The notes below the pieces were generated by a model, which saw only the letters and a program-made list of their open reading frames with translations, was not told the DNA's origin and searched no databases. Position numbers and translations under genes: made by a program. A stretch of DNA of 64,000 bases from DATAUD01 sp035511075 (GTDB taxonomy: Bacteria; Verrucomicrobiota; Verrucomicrobiia; Limisphaerales; Palsa-1400): NCBI GenBank assembly GCA_035511075.1, contig DATKFW010000108.1, forward strand, positions 62,001-126,000, given 5' to 3'. Below, piece after piece: positions 26,701 through 34,280 of this stretch. How positions within the stretch are numbered: the stretch's first letter is position 1; the number at the start of each line of letters is the position of its first letter.

Positions 26701-26740
26701 AGCAGTTTGTTTTTTATTCAGACAATGTTTGGACCCACGG

Positions 26741-26766
26741 AAGCCGCGAGGGAGATGGCGCGGCTT
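26741..26766. repeat. Perfect 8-bp inverted repeat
   Basis: AAGCCGCG (26741-26748) and CGCGGCTT (26759-26766) with a 10-nt spacer. No T-run on either side. Confidence 0.45.
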
Positions 26767-26860
26767 ATCTTGGTTGTGACACTCATAAGCGCGCTTCCAC
26801 CGCAGGGCACCGATAACACATTTGTTGAGCTAAGCATCGGATGTGCCAACGAAGGCAACG

Positions 26861-26881
26861 GTCCAAAGTTCAAGGCCCAAA
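26861..26881. repeat. Heptad repeat (three units)
   Basis: GTCCAAA-GTTCAAG-GCCCAAA in phase. Same type as 17246 and 55013. Confidence 0.45.
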
Positions 26882-26923
26882 CTCGATTTTTTTTTTGCTT
26901 TGCGAGGGTAATTCAAACCGCGG

Positions 26924-26957
26924 AGCCGAAAAGCGAAAAGAACGAAAAACAGCAAAG
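26924..26957. repeat. Degenerate CGCAAAG-element copy
   Basis: AGCCGAAAAG then GAACGAAAAA then CAGCAAAG. It follows the arm at 20366-20393 with mainly C-to-A changes. Confidence 0.45.
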
Positions 26958-27022
26958 TGCGCGGTCTTGGCCAGATTGAAAAAAAATGACCCGCCGGAAA
27001 GTTGGTTTTCGACACTCAACCG

Positions 27023-27943
27023 TTAAGTCGATCCGGGAGGCGCGTCTTTTTCACAGCCCGAACGCGGATAGAGCCATACCCAATCAGGGTCGGTATCCGT
27101 CGTATTGATGTCGCTCCCGCCGGATCTCTTGCCAAAGGAATAAGGAAGATTTGGAAGAATTGGACCTCTCCACGCGTGAGCTTCAGAATGGCCGTCGCCA
27201 AACGAGAAACAGGCTCCGCCAGCATGGTAGTGGGCGGGCGCGTTGGGGAACGCCGGGCCGACCTGCGAAAGGCCGGACATCTGCATATAGCCGTCGTCGA
27301 GAGTGTACATGGTTTCGTCAGCGAAGATAAACGCGGTGCTGGGAGGCGGACACGTCAAGTCTCCGAGTTTTTGATAGATCCGCAGGCTGGAAAAGTTAAG
27401 TCCGTCCGGAGGTTGATAGAAATTAGCCAAGTACCATTGACCCATTTGACTGTTCATTGAGTAAGAGCGAATTCGGACATCCGTTTGCCGGTCTTGTTCA
27501 TTGGCCGATGGGATGGTGTCCCCAGGACACCTGTAAACTCCCACCTGCCCAACCATGTACGGTCCCAAGAGGGCAACTCGAAATTTCTCGGTGTTGGTAT
27601 TGTCGCCACCCTGGGCGTACGCCCAGGATTCGGTGGTTGGGCACCAGGCATTGGCCTGGGTGAGGGTCGGATCGGGCAGGTTTCCCGGCGCGTTCAAAAG
27701 CATGATGTCGTTGAAGTCGCCCGCATACATCACCCAGCCGAGGCCGAGTTGTTTTGTGTTTCCGAGGCACTGGGCCTGCCACGCCTGCTGCTTGGCTTTC
27801 GACAAAGCCGGCAACAGCATTGCGGCGAGAATGGCAATAATGGCAATGACGACCAGCAACTCGATGAGGGTGAAGGCCCCGTTCCTACGGCCTGTGGGTC
27901 CGCGGGCGGCGAGCGACGAATCAATTCGCATACGTAATTCCAT
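27023..27943 (-). CDS. Pseudopilin-like protein with H-x9-DG C-terminal domain
   Basis: About 306 residues from the ATG at 27943 (MELRMRIDSSLA). The prepilin leader GAFTLIELLVVIAIIAILAAMLLPALSKAKQQA begins near residue 22. The C-terminal part has FADETMYT and the HxxGG..FSFGDGH segment typical of the H-x9-DG proteins found in large numbers in Verrucomicrobiota and Planctomycetota. Cysteines at VYRCPGD and DLTCPPP may form disulfides. Presumed exported and processed by prepilin peptidase; biological role unknown. An in-frame extension upstream to 28012 is rejected because the leader would start too far in. Confidence 0.9.
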   Translation of the reverse strand: MELRMRIDSSLAARGPTGRRNGAFTLIELLVVIAIIAILAAMLLPALSKAKQQAWQAQCLGNTKQLGLGWVMYAGDFNDIMLLNAPGNLPDPTLTQANAWCPTTESWAYAQGGDNTNTEKFRVALLGPYMVGQVGVYRCPGDTIPSANEQDRQTDVRIRSYSMNSQMGQWYLANFYQPPDGLNFSSLRIYQKLGDLTCPPPSTAFIFADETMYTLDDGYMQMSGLSQVGPAFPNAPAHYHAGGACFSFGDGHSEAHAWRGPILPNLPYSFGKRSGGSDINTTDTDPDWVWLYPRSGCEKDAPPGST

Positions 27944-28066
27944 CACGAAGCGCCTCAACGCACCGTCAACGGGCGCGAGTTGCACGAATCGGTGACACGG
28001 CATCAGAATCAATCAAGCAGATTCCCTCAATGCCAAACAATAGGTTTAGCTCAAACAACAATCGAT

Positions 28067-28083
28067 GTCAATAGATTACTCAA
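28067..28083 (-). promoter_or_regulatory. Promoter-like motif upstream of the pseudopilin gene
   Basis: TTGACA (28067-28072, minus strand) within ATCTATTGACATCGATT, 124 nt before the ATG at 27943. Shared with 26653. The -10 is weak (TAAACC at 17 bp). Confidence 0.35.
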
Positions 28084-28185
28084 AATGAAAGCAAACGGGC
28101 ACTGCTGCTTGATCGGTCCAACGAAGTATAGAGCGTGTTTGAACGGCAAAAAGCAACCAGTCAAACATCGGATTAGATAGACACT

Positions 28186-28611
28186 CTAAGCCTTGTCTTC
28201 GGATTGCAATCCGTTGCGGACGGTTTGGACGAGCTTTTGCGGAGGATAAGGCTTTTGCAAAAAATTGACCCCTTCCTTGAGGTCGAAATCATTACCCAGC
28301 ATGTCGGCGCTGTAGCCGGTGGTATAGATGACCTTGAGTTTTGGATTTTCGGACTTGAGCTTTTCGCCTAGTTGCCGGCCGGAAATGCCGTCGGGCATGA
28401 CCATGTCAGTCAAAAGCAGATCGACATGGGGATGTTTTTGTTTCCAAAGTTCCAGGGCGGCCAGGCCACTGGGAGCTTCGATGACTTCGTAGCCGACGCG
28501 TTCGAGCACTTTGCGCACGAGGGCGCGCAACGTCGGTTCGTCTTCCACGATTAATATCGTCTGCTTGAGCGGCGGCTCCGGCTCCACCTTAGATTTGTCG
28601 TCTTTTTCCAT
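28186..28611 (-). CDS. Orphan response-regulator receiver protein
   Basis: 141 residues, a single CheY-like receiver with no output domain. Acidic pocket ILIVEDEP near residue 20, phosphoacceptor Asp in LLLTDMVMPDGISG, Thr/Tyr switch at YTTGYSAD and Lys in NFLQKPYPPQKL. The sequence type, with the TGYSAD and FLQKPY features, resembles receivers found at the end of hybrid histidine kinases. No kinase lies nearby. It sits directly downstream of pheS (32 nt), where pheT is found in many bacteria. Confidence 0.92.
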   Translation of the reverse strand: MEKDDKSKVEPEPPLKQTILIVEDEPTLRALVRKVLERVGYEVIEAPSGLAALELWKQKHPHVDLLLTDMVMPDGISGRQLGEKLKSENPKLKVIYTTGYSADMLGNDFDLKEGVNFLQKPYPPQKLVQTVRNGLQSEDKA

Positions 28612-28643
28612 GTCTTAAATCAGGGTTAAAGTATGCCGCGAAA

Positions 28644-29642
28644 CTAAAACTGACGCAAGAACCTCACGTCGTTTTCGTAAAAGAGGCGAATGTCGGTAAT
28701 GTTGTAACGGATCATGGCAATCCGCTCGATGCCGAAGCCGAACGCCCAGCCGGTCCAAACTTCCGGGTCGTAGCCGACTTGCTCGAAAACTTGCGGATGG
28801 ACCATCCCGCAGCCGGCAATTTCCAGCCACTCCTTTCCCATTTTGCGTGTCAGGGCACTGGAAAAATCAATCTCGAAGCTGGGCTCGGTATATGAAAAAT
28901 AGTGCGGACGAAAACGGATTTTGGTTTCCTCGCCGAGCAATTCCTTGAAAACGAATTCGACGGTGCCCTTTAAATCCCCGACAGTGACATTGCGGTCAAC
29001 GTAGAGGCCTTCGATCTGCTGGAAGGTCGGATTGTGGGTGGCGTCGGGATTATCGCGGCGGTAAACGCGGCCCGGAACGATGATGCGGACGGGCGGGCGC
29101 TGTTTCTCCATGACGCGGATTTGCACCGAAGAGGTGTGTGTGCGCAAGAGAAGCCGGTCGGCGGAATCAGACTTCAAATAAAACGTGTCCTGGAGATCGC
29201 GCGCGGGATGGTCCGCCGGCGTGTTGAGGGCGTCGAAGCAATGGTATTCATCCTCGATTTCGGGGCCGTCGGCGACGGCGAATCCGATCTTGCGGAAGCT
29301 GCGGACGATGTCTTCGGTCACCTGCGTTAGCGGATGAAGTTTACCGAGGGAGCGGCGGCGTCCGGGCAGGGAGAAATCGGTTTGTACCGTGGGAAGGGCG
29401 GCCAGGAGTTGGAGAGCGGAGCGGCGGGCGGTCATGGCGCACTCCAATTCGGCCTTGGCCTGGTTGATGAGTTTGCCAGCGGCGGGGCGTTCCTCCTTTG
29501 GCAACGCGGCCAGTTGTTTCATCAAGGCGGTGAATTTCCCGTGCGGTCCGATCCAGGATCCCTTGGCCTGTTCGAGGGCGGCAAGGTCAGGCGCCGATGT
29601 CAATTCGGCCAGGGCGGAATTCCTGAGCGGTTCAATGTCCAT
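28644..29642 (-). CDS. pheS: Phenylalanine--tRNA ligase alpha subunit
   Basis: Catalytic subunit of the alpha2-beta2 PheRS that charges tRNA-Phe. About 332 residues from the ATG at 29642. An N-terminal coiled-coil (LRNSALAELTSAPDLAALEQAKGSWIGPHGKFTALMKQLAAL), motif 1 region HPLTQVTEDIVRSF, motif 2 RTHTSSVQIRVM and motif 3 GWAFGFGIERIAMIRYNI are all present. It ends the rpmI-rplT-pheS operon, 22 nt after rplT. The beta subunit gene pheT is not in this window. An in-frame extension upstream would overlap rplT and is rejected. Confidence 0.97.
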   Translation of the reverse strand: MDIEPLRNSALAELTSAPDLAALEQAKGSWIGPHGKFTALMKQLAALPKEERPAAGKLINQAKAELECAMTARRSALQLLAALPTVQTDFSLPGRRRSLGKLHPLTQVTEDIVRSFRKIGFAVADGPEIEDEYHCFDALNTPADHPARDLQDTFYLKSDSADRLLLRTHTSSVQIRVMEKQRPPVRIIVPGRVYRRDNPDATHNPTFQQIEGLYVDRNVTVGDLKGTVEFVFKELLGEETKIRFRPHYFSYTEPSFEIDFSSALTRKMGKEWLEIAGCGMVHPQVFEQVGYDPEVWTGWAFGFGIERIAMIRYNITDIRLFYENDVRFLRQF

Positions 29643-29664
29643 GAAGCCCCGAAAGACCCCGCGA

Positions 29665-30033
29665 TCAGGCGCTCTTCTTGGCCTTGAGGGCGTTTTGGGA
29701 AAGCTCGATGAGTGCGGCGAAGGCTGCGGCGTCCTGGGCGGCCAGATCGGCAATGGTCTTGCGATTCAAGGAGCACTTGGCGGCCTTGAGACCTTCCATG
29801 AAGCGGCTGTAAGTGGTGCCGGCGGCGCGGGCGGAGGCATTGATGCGAACCTGCCACAAGACGCGGAAGTTGCGTTTCTTCGTCTTGCGATCCCGATAGG
29901 CATATTGCATCCCGTGATCGAGCGCGTCGGAGGCGTAGCGATAGAGTTTGGAGCGCTTGAGACGAAAGCCCTTGGCGGCTTTGATCGTGCGGATGCGGCG
30001 CTTGCGGGAAGCGGGCGAATTTGTGACACGCAT
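29665..30033 (-). CDS. rplT: 50S ribosomal protein L20
   Basis: 122 residues. Typical basic N-terminus MRVTNSPASRKRRIRTIKAAKGFRL with a slight change from the usual RAKGF spacing, then LYRYASDALDHGMQYAYRDRKTKKRNFR and RINASARAAGTTYSRFMEGLKAA. It binds 23S rRNA early in assembly of the large subunit. In several bacteria L20 also represses its own operon; no L20 operator can be recognised by eye here. Lies 18 nt after rpmI. Confidence 0.98.
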   Translation of the reverse strand: MRVTNSPASRKRRIRTIKAAKGFRLKRSKLYRYASDALDHGMQYAYRDRKTKKRNFRVLWQVRINASARAAGTTYSRFMEGLKAAKCSLNRKTIADLAAQDAAAFAALIELSQNALKAKKSA

Positions 30034-30051
30034 AATTAAAAAAGGGCTGGC

Positions 30052-30264
30052 CTATCTGTGGCTGAACGGCAAATTTTGCAGGATGCGATAGGCATCGGTG
30101 GCGTCCACCACGCAACTGGTTCCGAGACGGCGGCGGCGCTTGGGATTTTTGGTCTGCAGCAGGTGGCGTTTGCCGGCGCGCGAACGCATGACTTTGCCCG
30201 TCGCGGTGATTTTAAAGCGTTTGGCGACCGCTTTCCTCGTTTTAATGCCTTTCGGACGTCGCAT
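30052..30264 (-). CDS. rpmI: 50S ribosomal protein L35
   Basis: 70 residues, highly basic: MRRPKGIKTRKAVAKRFKITATGKVMR, then KRHLLQTKNPKRRRRLG. Normal length for L35 (about 65). First gene of the operon with rplT and pheS; infC, often upstream, is absent here. The start has a good ribosome binding site (AAAAGGA, about 11 nt upstream), which lies in the 3' arm of a perfect hairpin (30277-30293). Confidence 0.97.
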   Translation of the reverse strand: MRRPKGIKTRKAVAKRFKITATGKVMRSRAGKRHLLQTKNPKRRRRLGTSCVVDATDAYRILQNLPFSHR

Positions 30265-30276
30265 ATATATAATTAT

Positions 30277-30293
30277 CCTTTTGTTTCAAAAGG
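30277..30293 (-). promoter_or_regulatory. Hairpin covering the rpmI ribosome binding site
   Basis: On the minus strand CCTTTTG-AAA-CAAAAGG forms a perfect 7-bp stem with a 3-nt loop. The 3' arm contains the AAAAGGA binding site. The predicted transcription start falls at about 30293, so the hairpin would be the very 5' end of the mRNA. A role in translational control is inference. Confidence 0.55.
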
Positions 30294-30299
30294 AGGCGA

Positions 30300-30328
30300 A
30301 ATATAGAGTGTGAGGGTGGGACAAGCAA
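30300..30328 (-). promoter_or_regulatory. Predicted promoter of rpmI-rplT-pheS
   Basis: TTGCTT (30323-30328) and TATATT (30300-30305) on the minus strand, separated by exactly 17 bp, with the expected start about 7 nt downstream. One of the best sigma-70-type matches in the window. Confidence 0.65.
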
Positions 30329-30361
30329 GATGTATTTTTGCAAGGACGCAAGGCTGTCGCC

Positions 30362-31198
30362 GTGGGTGAAGATTTATCAGACGCGGCGCTGGTGATAATC
30401 GGCCACGGATCGACCGTCAACGCGGATTCCGCCGCGCCGGCCTACCAGCATGTCGATGAGTTGCGGGGGCGGAAGGTTTTTGCGCAGGTGCAGGAGGCTT
30501 TTTGGAAACAGGAGCCCTATGTGTCGCAGGTGCTTCGGGGGATTTTTGCGCCGCGGGTATTCATCGTGCCGCTCTTTATCAGCGAGGGCTACTTTACCGA
30601 GGAAGTCATTCCGCGCGAGCTCGGGTTTTGCGGCCGGGGCGAAAAGGATTTCCCACGCGTCCAACGGCGGGGCGGCCAGACGCTGCATTATTGCGGGCCG
30701 GTCGGAACGCACGCGAGCATGACGGCGGTCTTACTGGCGCGAGCGCGCGGCATCGTGGAGCAATTTCCTTTTCCGCGCGCGCCCAAGCCGGCGGAGACGG
30801 CGCTGTTCATCGCGGGCCATGGCACGGGAAACAACGAGAATTCGCGCAAGGCCATCGAAGAGCAGGTGGAATTGATTCGGGCGCGCGGGCTTTACGGCGA
30901 AGTCCACGCCGCATTCATGGAAGAGGAGCCGCGCATCGGCGATTGCTACAAGGTCGCGCAGGCCAGAAACATCATCATGGTGCCCTTTTTCATCAGCGAC
31001 GGCTTGCATTCCAACGAGGACATACCCGTCATGCTCGGCGCGCCGAAAAGGATTGTCCAGGAACGGCTGAAGGCCGGGCAGCCGACATGGCGCAATCCCA
31101 CCGAGCGGGAGGGCAAACGTCTTTGGTACACGGCCAGCATCGGGCGTGAAGCGCACATTGTGGACGTGATTCTGGAACGTGTGCGCGAAGTGATGTAG
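30362..31198 (+). CDS. CbiX/sirohydrochlorin-chelatase-like protein, two-domain
   Basis: About 278 residues from the GTG at 30362. Two CbiX-type halves are visible: ALVIIGHGSTVNADSAAP near the start and ALFIAGHGTGNNENSR near residue 150, each with a chelatase-type active-site His, and later IFIVPLFISEGYFTEEVIPREL and NIIMVPFFISDGLHSNEDIP. Family members insert cobalt or iron into sirohydrochlorin; the exact metal and substrate cannot be told. No cobalamin or siroheme genes are nearby, although queG in this window uses cobalamin. The frame also opens at a TTG 24 nt upstream; GTG is preferred. Divergent from rpmI. Confidence 0.82.
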   Translation: MGEDLSDAALVIIGHGSTVNADSAAPAYQHVDELRGRKVFAQVQEAFWKQEPYVSQVLRGIFAPRVFIVPLFISEGYFTEEVIPRELGFCGRGEKDFPRVQRRGGQTLHYCGPVGTHASMTAVLLARARGIVEQFPFPRAPKPAETALFIAGHGTGNNENSRKAIEEQVELIRARGLYGEVHAAFMEEEPRIGDCYKVAQARNIIMVPFFISDGLHSNEDIPVMLGAPKRIVQERLKAGQPTWRNPTEREGKRLWYTASIGREAHIVDVILERVREVM

Positions 31199-31207
31199 TG
31201 TACGCGT

Positions 31208-32629
31208 ATGCTTCCGGTTCTATCGGTCCAGCAGATGCGGCAATGGGAAGAAGCCACCTGGACGACAGGGCAATCCGCGGAGAGTGTCATCCAATTGGTG
31301 GGGCAGCGGCTGGCTCAACGGATAGTGGAATTGTCCAGGCCCGGGGACGTCATCTGGATTGTTGCCGGCAAAGGCCATAACGGCGATGACGCGCGCGCGG
31401 CGGTGCCAGGTTTGAGCGATCGAAGCGTGGTGCTGCTCAATGTCACCGATCCAGGCCAGGGACGGATTGAATTTTTAGAGAAGATTCAACGGCACGGCGA
31501 GCATCCACCGGCCTGGATCGTGGACGCGCTCTTCGGCATCGGCCTGAGCCGTCCGCTCGACGAGCCGTGGCGCCAGTTGATTGAAGCCCTCAACAATTCC
31601 GGAGTTCCGATATTGGCGGTGGATGTCCCTTCCGGTTTGAACGCGGACACCGGACTACCGGAAGGCGCCGCAATCCGCGCCGAACTGACGTTAACCGTGG
31701 GCGCGCCCAAAACCGGGTTGCTCAAGGGGCCTGCCTTCACTGGACGGGTGGAGGTGCTTTCGGACGTGGGCCTCGCGGCGTGTTTGATTGACAGCGAATT
31801 GAACTGGACGTCGGCGGAGGATTTTCGGGGACTTCCGCCGCGGCGTCCGGTTGCCGCCAACAAGGGGAATTTCGGACACGTGGCCATAGTCGCGGGCAGC
31901 CGCGGCTATCACGGGGCGGCAGTATTGTCGGCGTGGGGGGCATTGCGGGCAAGGGTGGGGCTGGTCTCGGTTTATCCGCAGGAAAGCGCTTACGTTCCCG
32001 TCGCGGCGCAACTTCAGTCGGCAATGGTCCACCCGTGGGAGGCTGGAAAATCGCAACCCAAGAATTGTACGGCGCTTTTATTCGGCCCCGGTTTGGCGGC
32101 CCAGGACGTGCCGGGTTCGTTGAAGGACGAGATGAGAACCCATTGGCATTGCTCGCCGCTGGCGATGCTTGTGGACGCCAGCGCCCTGGACTGGCTCGAT
32201 GCAGGACCCGTGCCGGAGGGGGCCGTGCGGTTAATCACGCCGCATCCGGGCGAAGCGGGTCGTTTGCTCGGTTCGAGCGCTGAAGCGGTGCAGGCCGGCC
32301 GGCTGGGGGCATTGCGGCAATTGTCAAAAAAATTTGGCAATTGCTGCGTGGTCCTCAAGGGGCACCAAACACTGGTGGGCCGTTCGACGGGCAAGGTATT
32401 TGTCAACAGTTCCGGCAACCCGTTCCTGGCGCAGGGCGGCAGCGGCGATTTGCTTTCGGGATACGCGGCGGGGCTGCTGGCGCAACCGGATTGGCGGCGC
32501 GACCCGGTGTTGGCGGCGCGGTACGCCGTCTGGCAACATGGCGCGACGGCGGATAACCTCTCGCAAACGCGGCCGAATTGGACGCTGGAGGAATTGGCCG
32601 CGCACCTGGGCGAAGCGGTCGGCGGATAA
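31208..32629 (+). CDS. nnr: Bifunctional NAD(P)H-hydrate epimerase / ADP-dependent dehydratase
   Basis: Repairs damaged nicotinamide nucleotides: the N-terminal YjeF_N half epimerises NAD(P)HX and the C-terminal half dehydrates it. 473 residues. The N-terminal half has IVAGKGHNGDDARAA, a variant of the usual GNNGGDG loop, and ILAVDVPSGLNADTG. The C-terminal kinase-like half begins KGNFGHVAIVAGSRGYHGAA and contains TPHPGEAGRLL, VVLKGHQTLV and NPFLAQGGSGDLLSG. It starts 9 nt after the chelatase-like gene, so it is probably co-transcribed with it. Confidence 0.94.
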   Translation: MLPVLSVQQMRQWEEATWTTGQSAESVIQLVGQRLAQRIVELSRPGDVIWIVAGKGHNGDDARAAVPGLSDRSVVLLNVTDPGQGRIEFLEKIQRHGEHPPAWIVDALFGIGLSRPLDEPWRQLIEALNNSGVPILAVDVPSGLNADTGLPEGAAIRAELTLTVGAPKTGLLKGPAFTGRVEVLSDVGLAACLIDSELNWTSAEDFRGLPPRRPVAANKGNFGHVAIVAGSRGYHGAAVLSAWGALRARVGLVSVYPQESAYVPVAAQLQSAMVHPWEAGKSQPKNCTALLFGPGLAAQDVPGSLKDEMRTHWHCSPLAMLVDASALDWLDAGPVPEGAVRLITPHPGEAGRLLGSSAEAVQAGRLGALRQLSKKFGNCCVVLKGHQTLVGRSTGKVFVNSSGNPFLAQGGSGDLLSGYAAGLLAQPDWRRDPVLAARYAVWQHGATADNLSQTRPNWTLEELAAHLGEAVGG

Positions 32630-32658
32630 ATTGCTTTCATTGCAAAAGCTCATTTGCT

Positions 32659-33666
32659 ATGGAACAGCCAGGAATGCGAAGGTTTGGATTGATCCTGGTT
32701 TGTGCGCTGGTGATTGCCGCGGGAGCGGCGGCTGCCGCCACTTACAAATTGGCCGACGGCAGTGAAATCACCGGCGACCCGATTTCCGTGACCGAAACAG
32801 GCGTCGTTTTTGAGAAACCGGACGGCACGGATTCGGAGCGGTTGTCGTGGGATAAATTGACGCCGGAGGCGTTGAAGGAGCTATATGCGCAGGACAAATC
32901 CCCGCATGACCGCGCGCTGCTGCAGCCGCTGGTGGAAAATCTTCCCGAAGACACCGTAAAGGTCAAGGAGCTGGCCGTCAAACCGGTGGAGACGCCGGCC
33001 CGGCCCACGCAGCACCTCGGAGTGTTTGCCATTTTTGGCAGTTCGGTGGGCTGGATGATCGTGCTCATTTTATACGGGGCGACTATTTATGCCGCCTACG
33101 AAGTTGCCCTGTTCCGACGCCAGCCGGTTTCGACGGTTTGCGGACTGGCGGCCGTGCCCTTCTTCGGGGTGTTAAGCCCGATAGTATTCATAGCCATGCC
33201 GACCAAGGCGCCACCGCCGCAAATGGAAGAGACGGCGCCAGCCGCCCCCGCCGAAGAAGGAGCCCCGGCGCCGGAGCCCGCGGCTTACGCCAGCCGGGCC
33301 GCGGCGTCGCCCAACCGCGCTCCAATCGGCATGCCGGGCGCCGCGGCGGCCGCCGAGGCGGAAGCGGTTCCGCCGGCGTCGGCGTTTCCGGAGCCGGTTG
33401 TGTTCGCGCGCGGCGAATACACGTTCAACCGCCGCTTCTTTGAAACAAAATTTCCGGGATTTTTCCGGGCCATTCGCACCGAGGCGGAAAAGGACCTGGT
33501 GCTGTTGCTCAAGACCAGCCGCGGCGATTTCGTGGGCCGAAGAATCACGCGAATCACTCCAAACGAACTCTACCTCCAGGTTTTCAACAAGGATGTCACC
33601 GCGGATGAAATGATCCCGTTCATCGAAGTGATGGAGGTGCAAATCCGGCACAAGGACGCACCATGA
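32659..33666 (+). CDS. Secreted or membrane protein of unknown function
   Basis: About 335 residues from the ATG at 32659. A signal peptide or anchor (FGLILVCALVIAAGAAAAAT) precedes a small domain TYKLADGSEITGDPISVTETGVVFEKPDG, which resembles SHD1-like surface modules seen in Verrucomicrobiota. Two membrane helices follow (GSSVGWMIVLILYGATIYAAYEVALF, TVCGLAAVPFFGVLSPIVFIA), then an Ala/Pro-rich linker of about 70 residues, and a C-terminal domain YTFNRRFFETKFPGFFRAIRTEAEKDLVLLLKTSRGDFVGRR. Its TGA overlaps the adk ATG by 4 nt (ATGA), so translation is probably coupled. Function not recognised. Confidence 0.85.
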   Translation: MEQPGMRRFGLILVCALVIAAGAAAAATYKLADGSEITGDPISVTETGVVFEKPDGTDSERLSWDKLTPEALKELYAQDKSPHDRALLQPLVENLPEDTVKVKELAVKPVETPARPTQHLGVFAIFGSSVGWMIVLILYGATIYAAYEVALFRRQPVSTVCGLAAVPFFGVLSPIVFIAMPTKAPPPQMEETAPAAPAEEGAPAPEPAAYASRAAASPNRAPIGMPGAAAAAEAEAVPPASAFPEPVVFARGEYTFNRRFFETKFPGFFRAIRTEAEKDLVLLLKTSRGDFVGRRITRITPNELYLQVFNKDVTADEMIPFIEVMEVQIRHKDAP

Positions 33667-34280
33667 GAACATCTAAAACCAAAAAGGCGGAGGTCAAACT
33701 CCGCGCGGTGCTGCTCTTTGGAGCGCCGGGATCGGGCAAGGGAACGCAAGGTAAAATCCTGGGGACAATCCCCAATTTTTACCATTTTTCATGCGGCGAT
33801 ATCTTCCGCAACGTGACGCCGGACTCTGCCTTGGGAAAGATATTCCTGACTTATTCCAGCCGCGGACAGTTGGTGCCCGACGAGCCGACGATCGAACTCT
33901 GGCGGCATAACATCGAAGTAGCCGAGCACGGCGGCCGGTACTGTGCCGCCACCGATACCCTGGTGCTGGATGGAATCCCGCGCAACACGCACCAGGCGCA
34001 AATGCTCGAGAGCACGGTCAAGGTGCGTTTCGTGTTTTATCTCAGTTGTCCGGACGTGGGCAAATTGGTGGAGCGGTTGCAAAGGCGCGCGCTGCGCGAA
34101 AACCGCCTCGATGACGCGAACATCGAGGTCATCCGGGAGCGCCTGGAAACTTACGAACGCGAGACTCGACCCGTTCTGGAGTATTACGGACCGGAGTTGG
34201 TGCGCACGATTGATTCGACGCAAACGCCGATCAACGTTTTGCGCGAGATTCTGCGGATCCTGGCCCACGCTCCCCCCTGA
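33663..34280 (+). CDS. adk: Adenylate kinase
   Basis: Interconverts ATP and AMP with two ADP. 205 residues. Walker A GAPGSGKGTQ, the AMP-binding segment SCGDIFRNV and LVLDGIPRNTHQAQ are present; the usual DGFPR reads DGIPR. The lid is of the short type (RRALRENRLDDANIEVIRERL), without the zinc-binding insertion. A 10-residue Lys-rich N-terminal extension (MRTSKTKKAEVK) precedes the core; AAGGA lies 7 nt before the ATG. Overlaps the upstream gene by 4 nt and shares one base with the fmt start. Another nucleoside monophosphate kinase specificity is possible. Confidence 0.88.
   Translation: MRTSKTKKAEVKLRAVLLFGAPGSGKGTQGKILGTIPNFYHFSCGDIFRNVTPDSALGKIFLTYSSRGQLVPDEPTIELWRHNIEVAEHGGRYCAATDTLVLDGIPRNTHQAQMLESTVKVRFVFYLSCPDVGKLVERLQRRALRENRLDDANIEVIRERLETYERETRPVLEYYGPELVRTIDSTQTPINVLREILRILAHAPP

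Larger units (their letters stand above)
26571..27022. other. 452-bp gene-free stretch with several repeat-type sequences
   Basis: No convincing gene. It holds a promoter-like motif (TTGACA at 26653-26658, minus strand), a minus-strand terminator (26670-26700), an 8-bp perfect inverted repeat (26741-26766), a heptad repeat (26861-26881) and a degenerate CGCAAAG element (26924-26957). The short open frames here have poor composition and overlap these repeats. Confidence 0.7.

Noticed and set aside
12056..26732. Near-identical 16-mers TTCAGACAAYGTTTGG at 12056 and 26717
   Set aside because: One-mismatch 16-mer pairs are expected by chance in 64 kb, and the flanks share nothing.
26707..26979. 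90-residue plus-strand frame in the gene-free stretch
   Set aside because: It consists largely of the inverted repeat, heptad and degenerate CGCAAAG element; no protein character.
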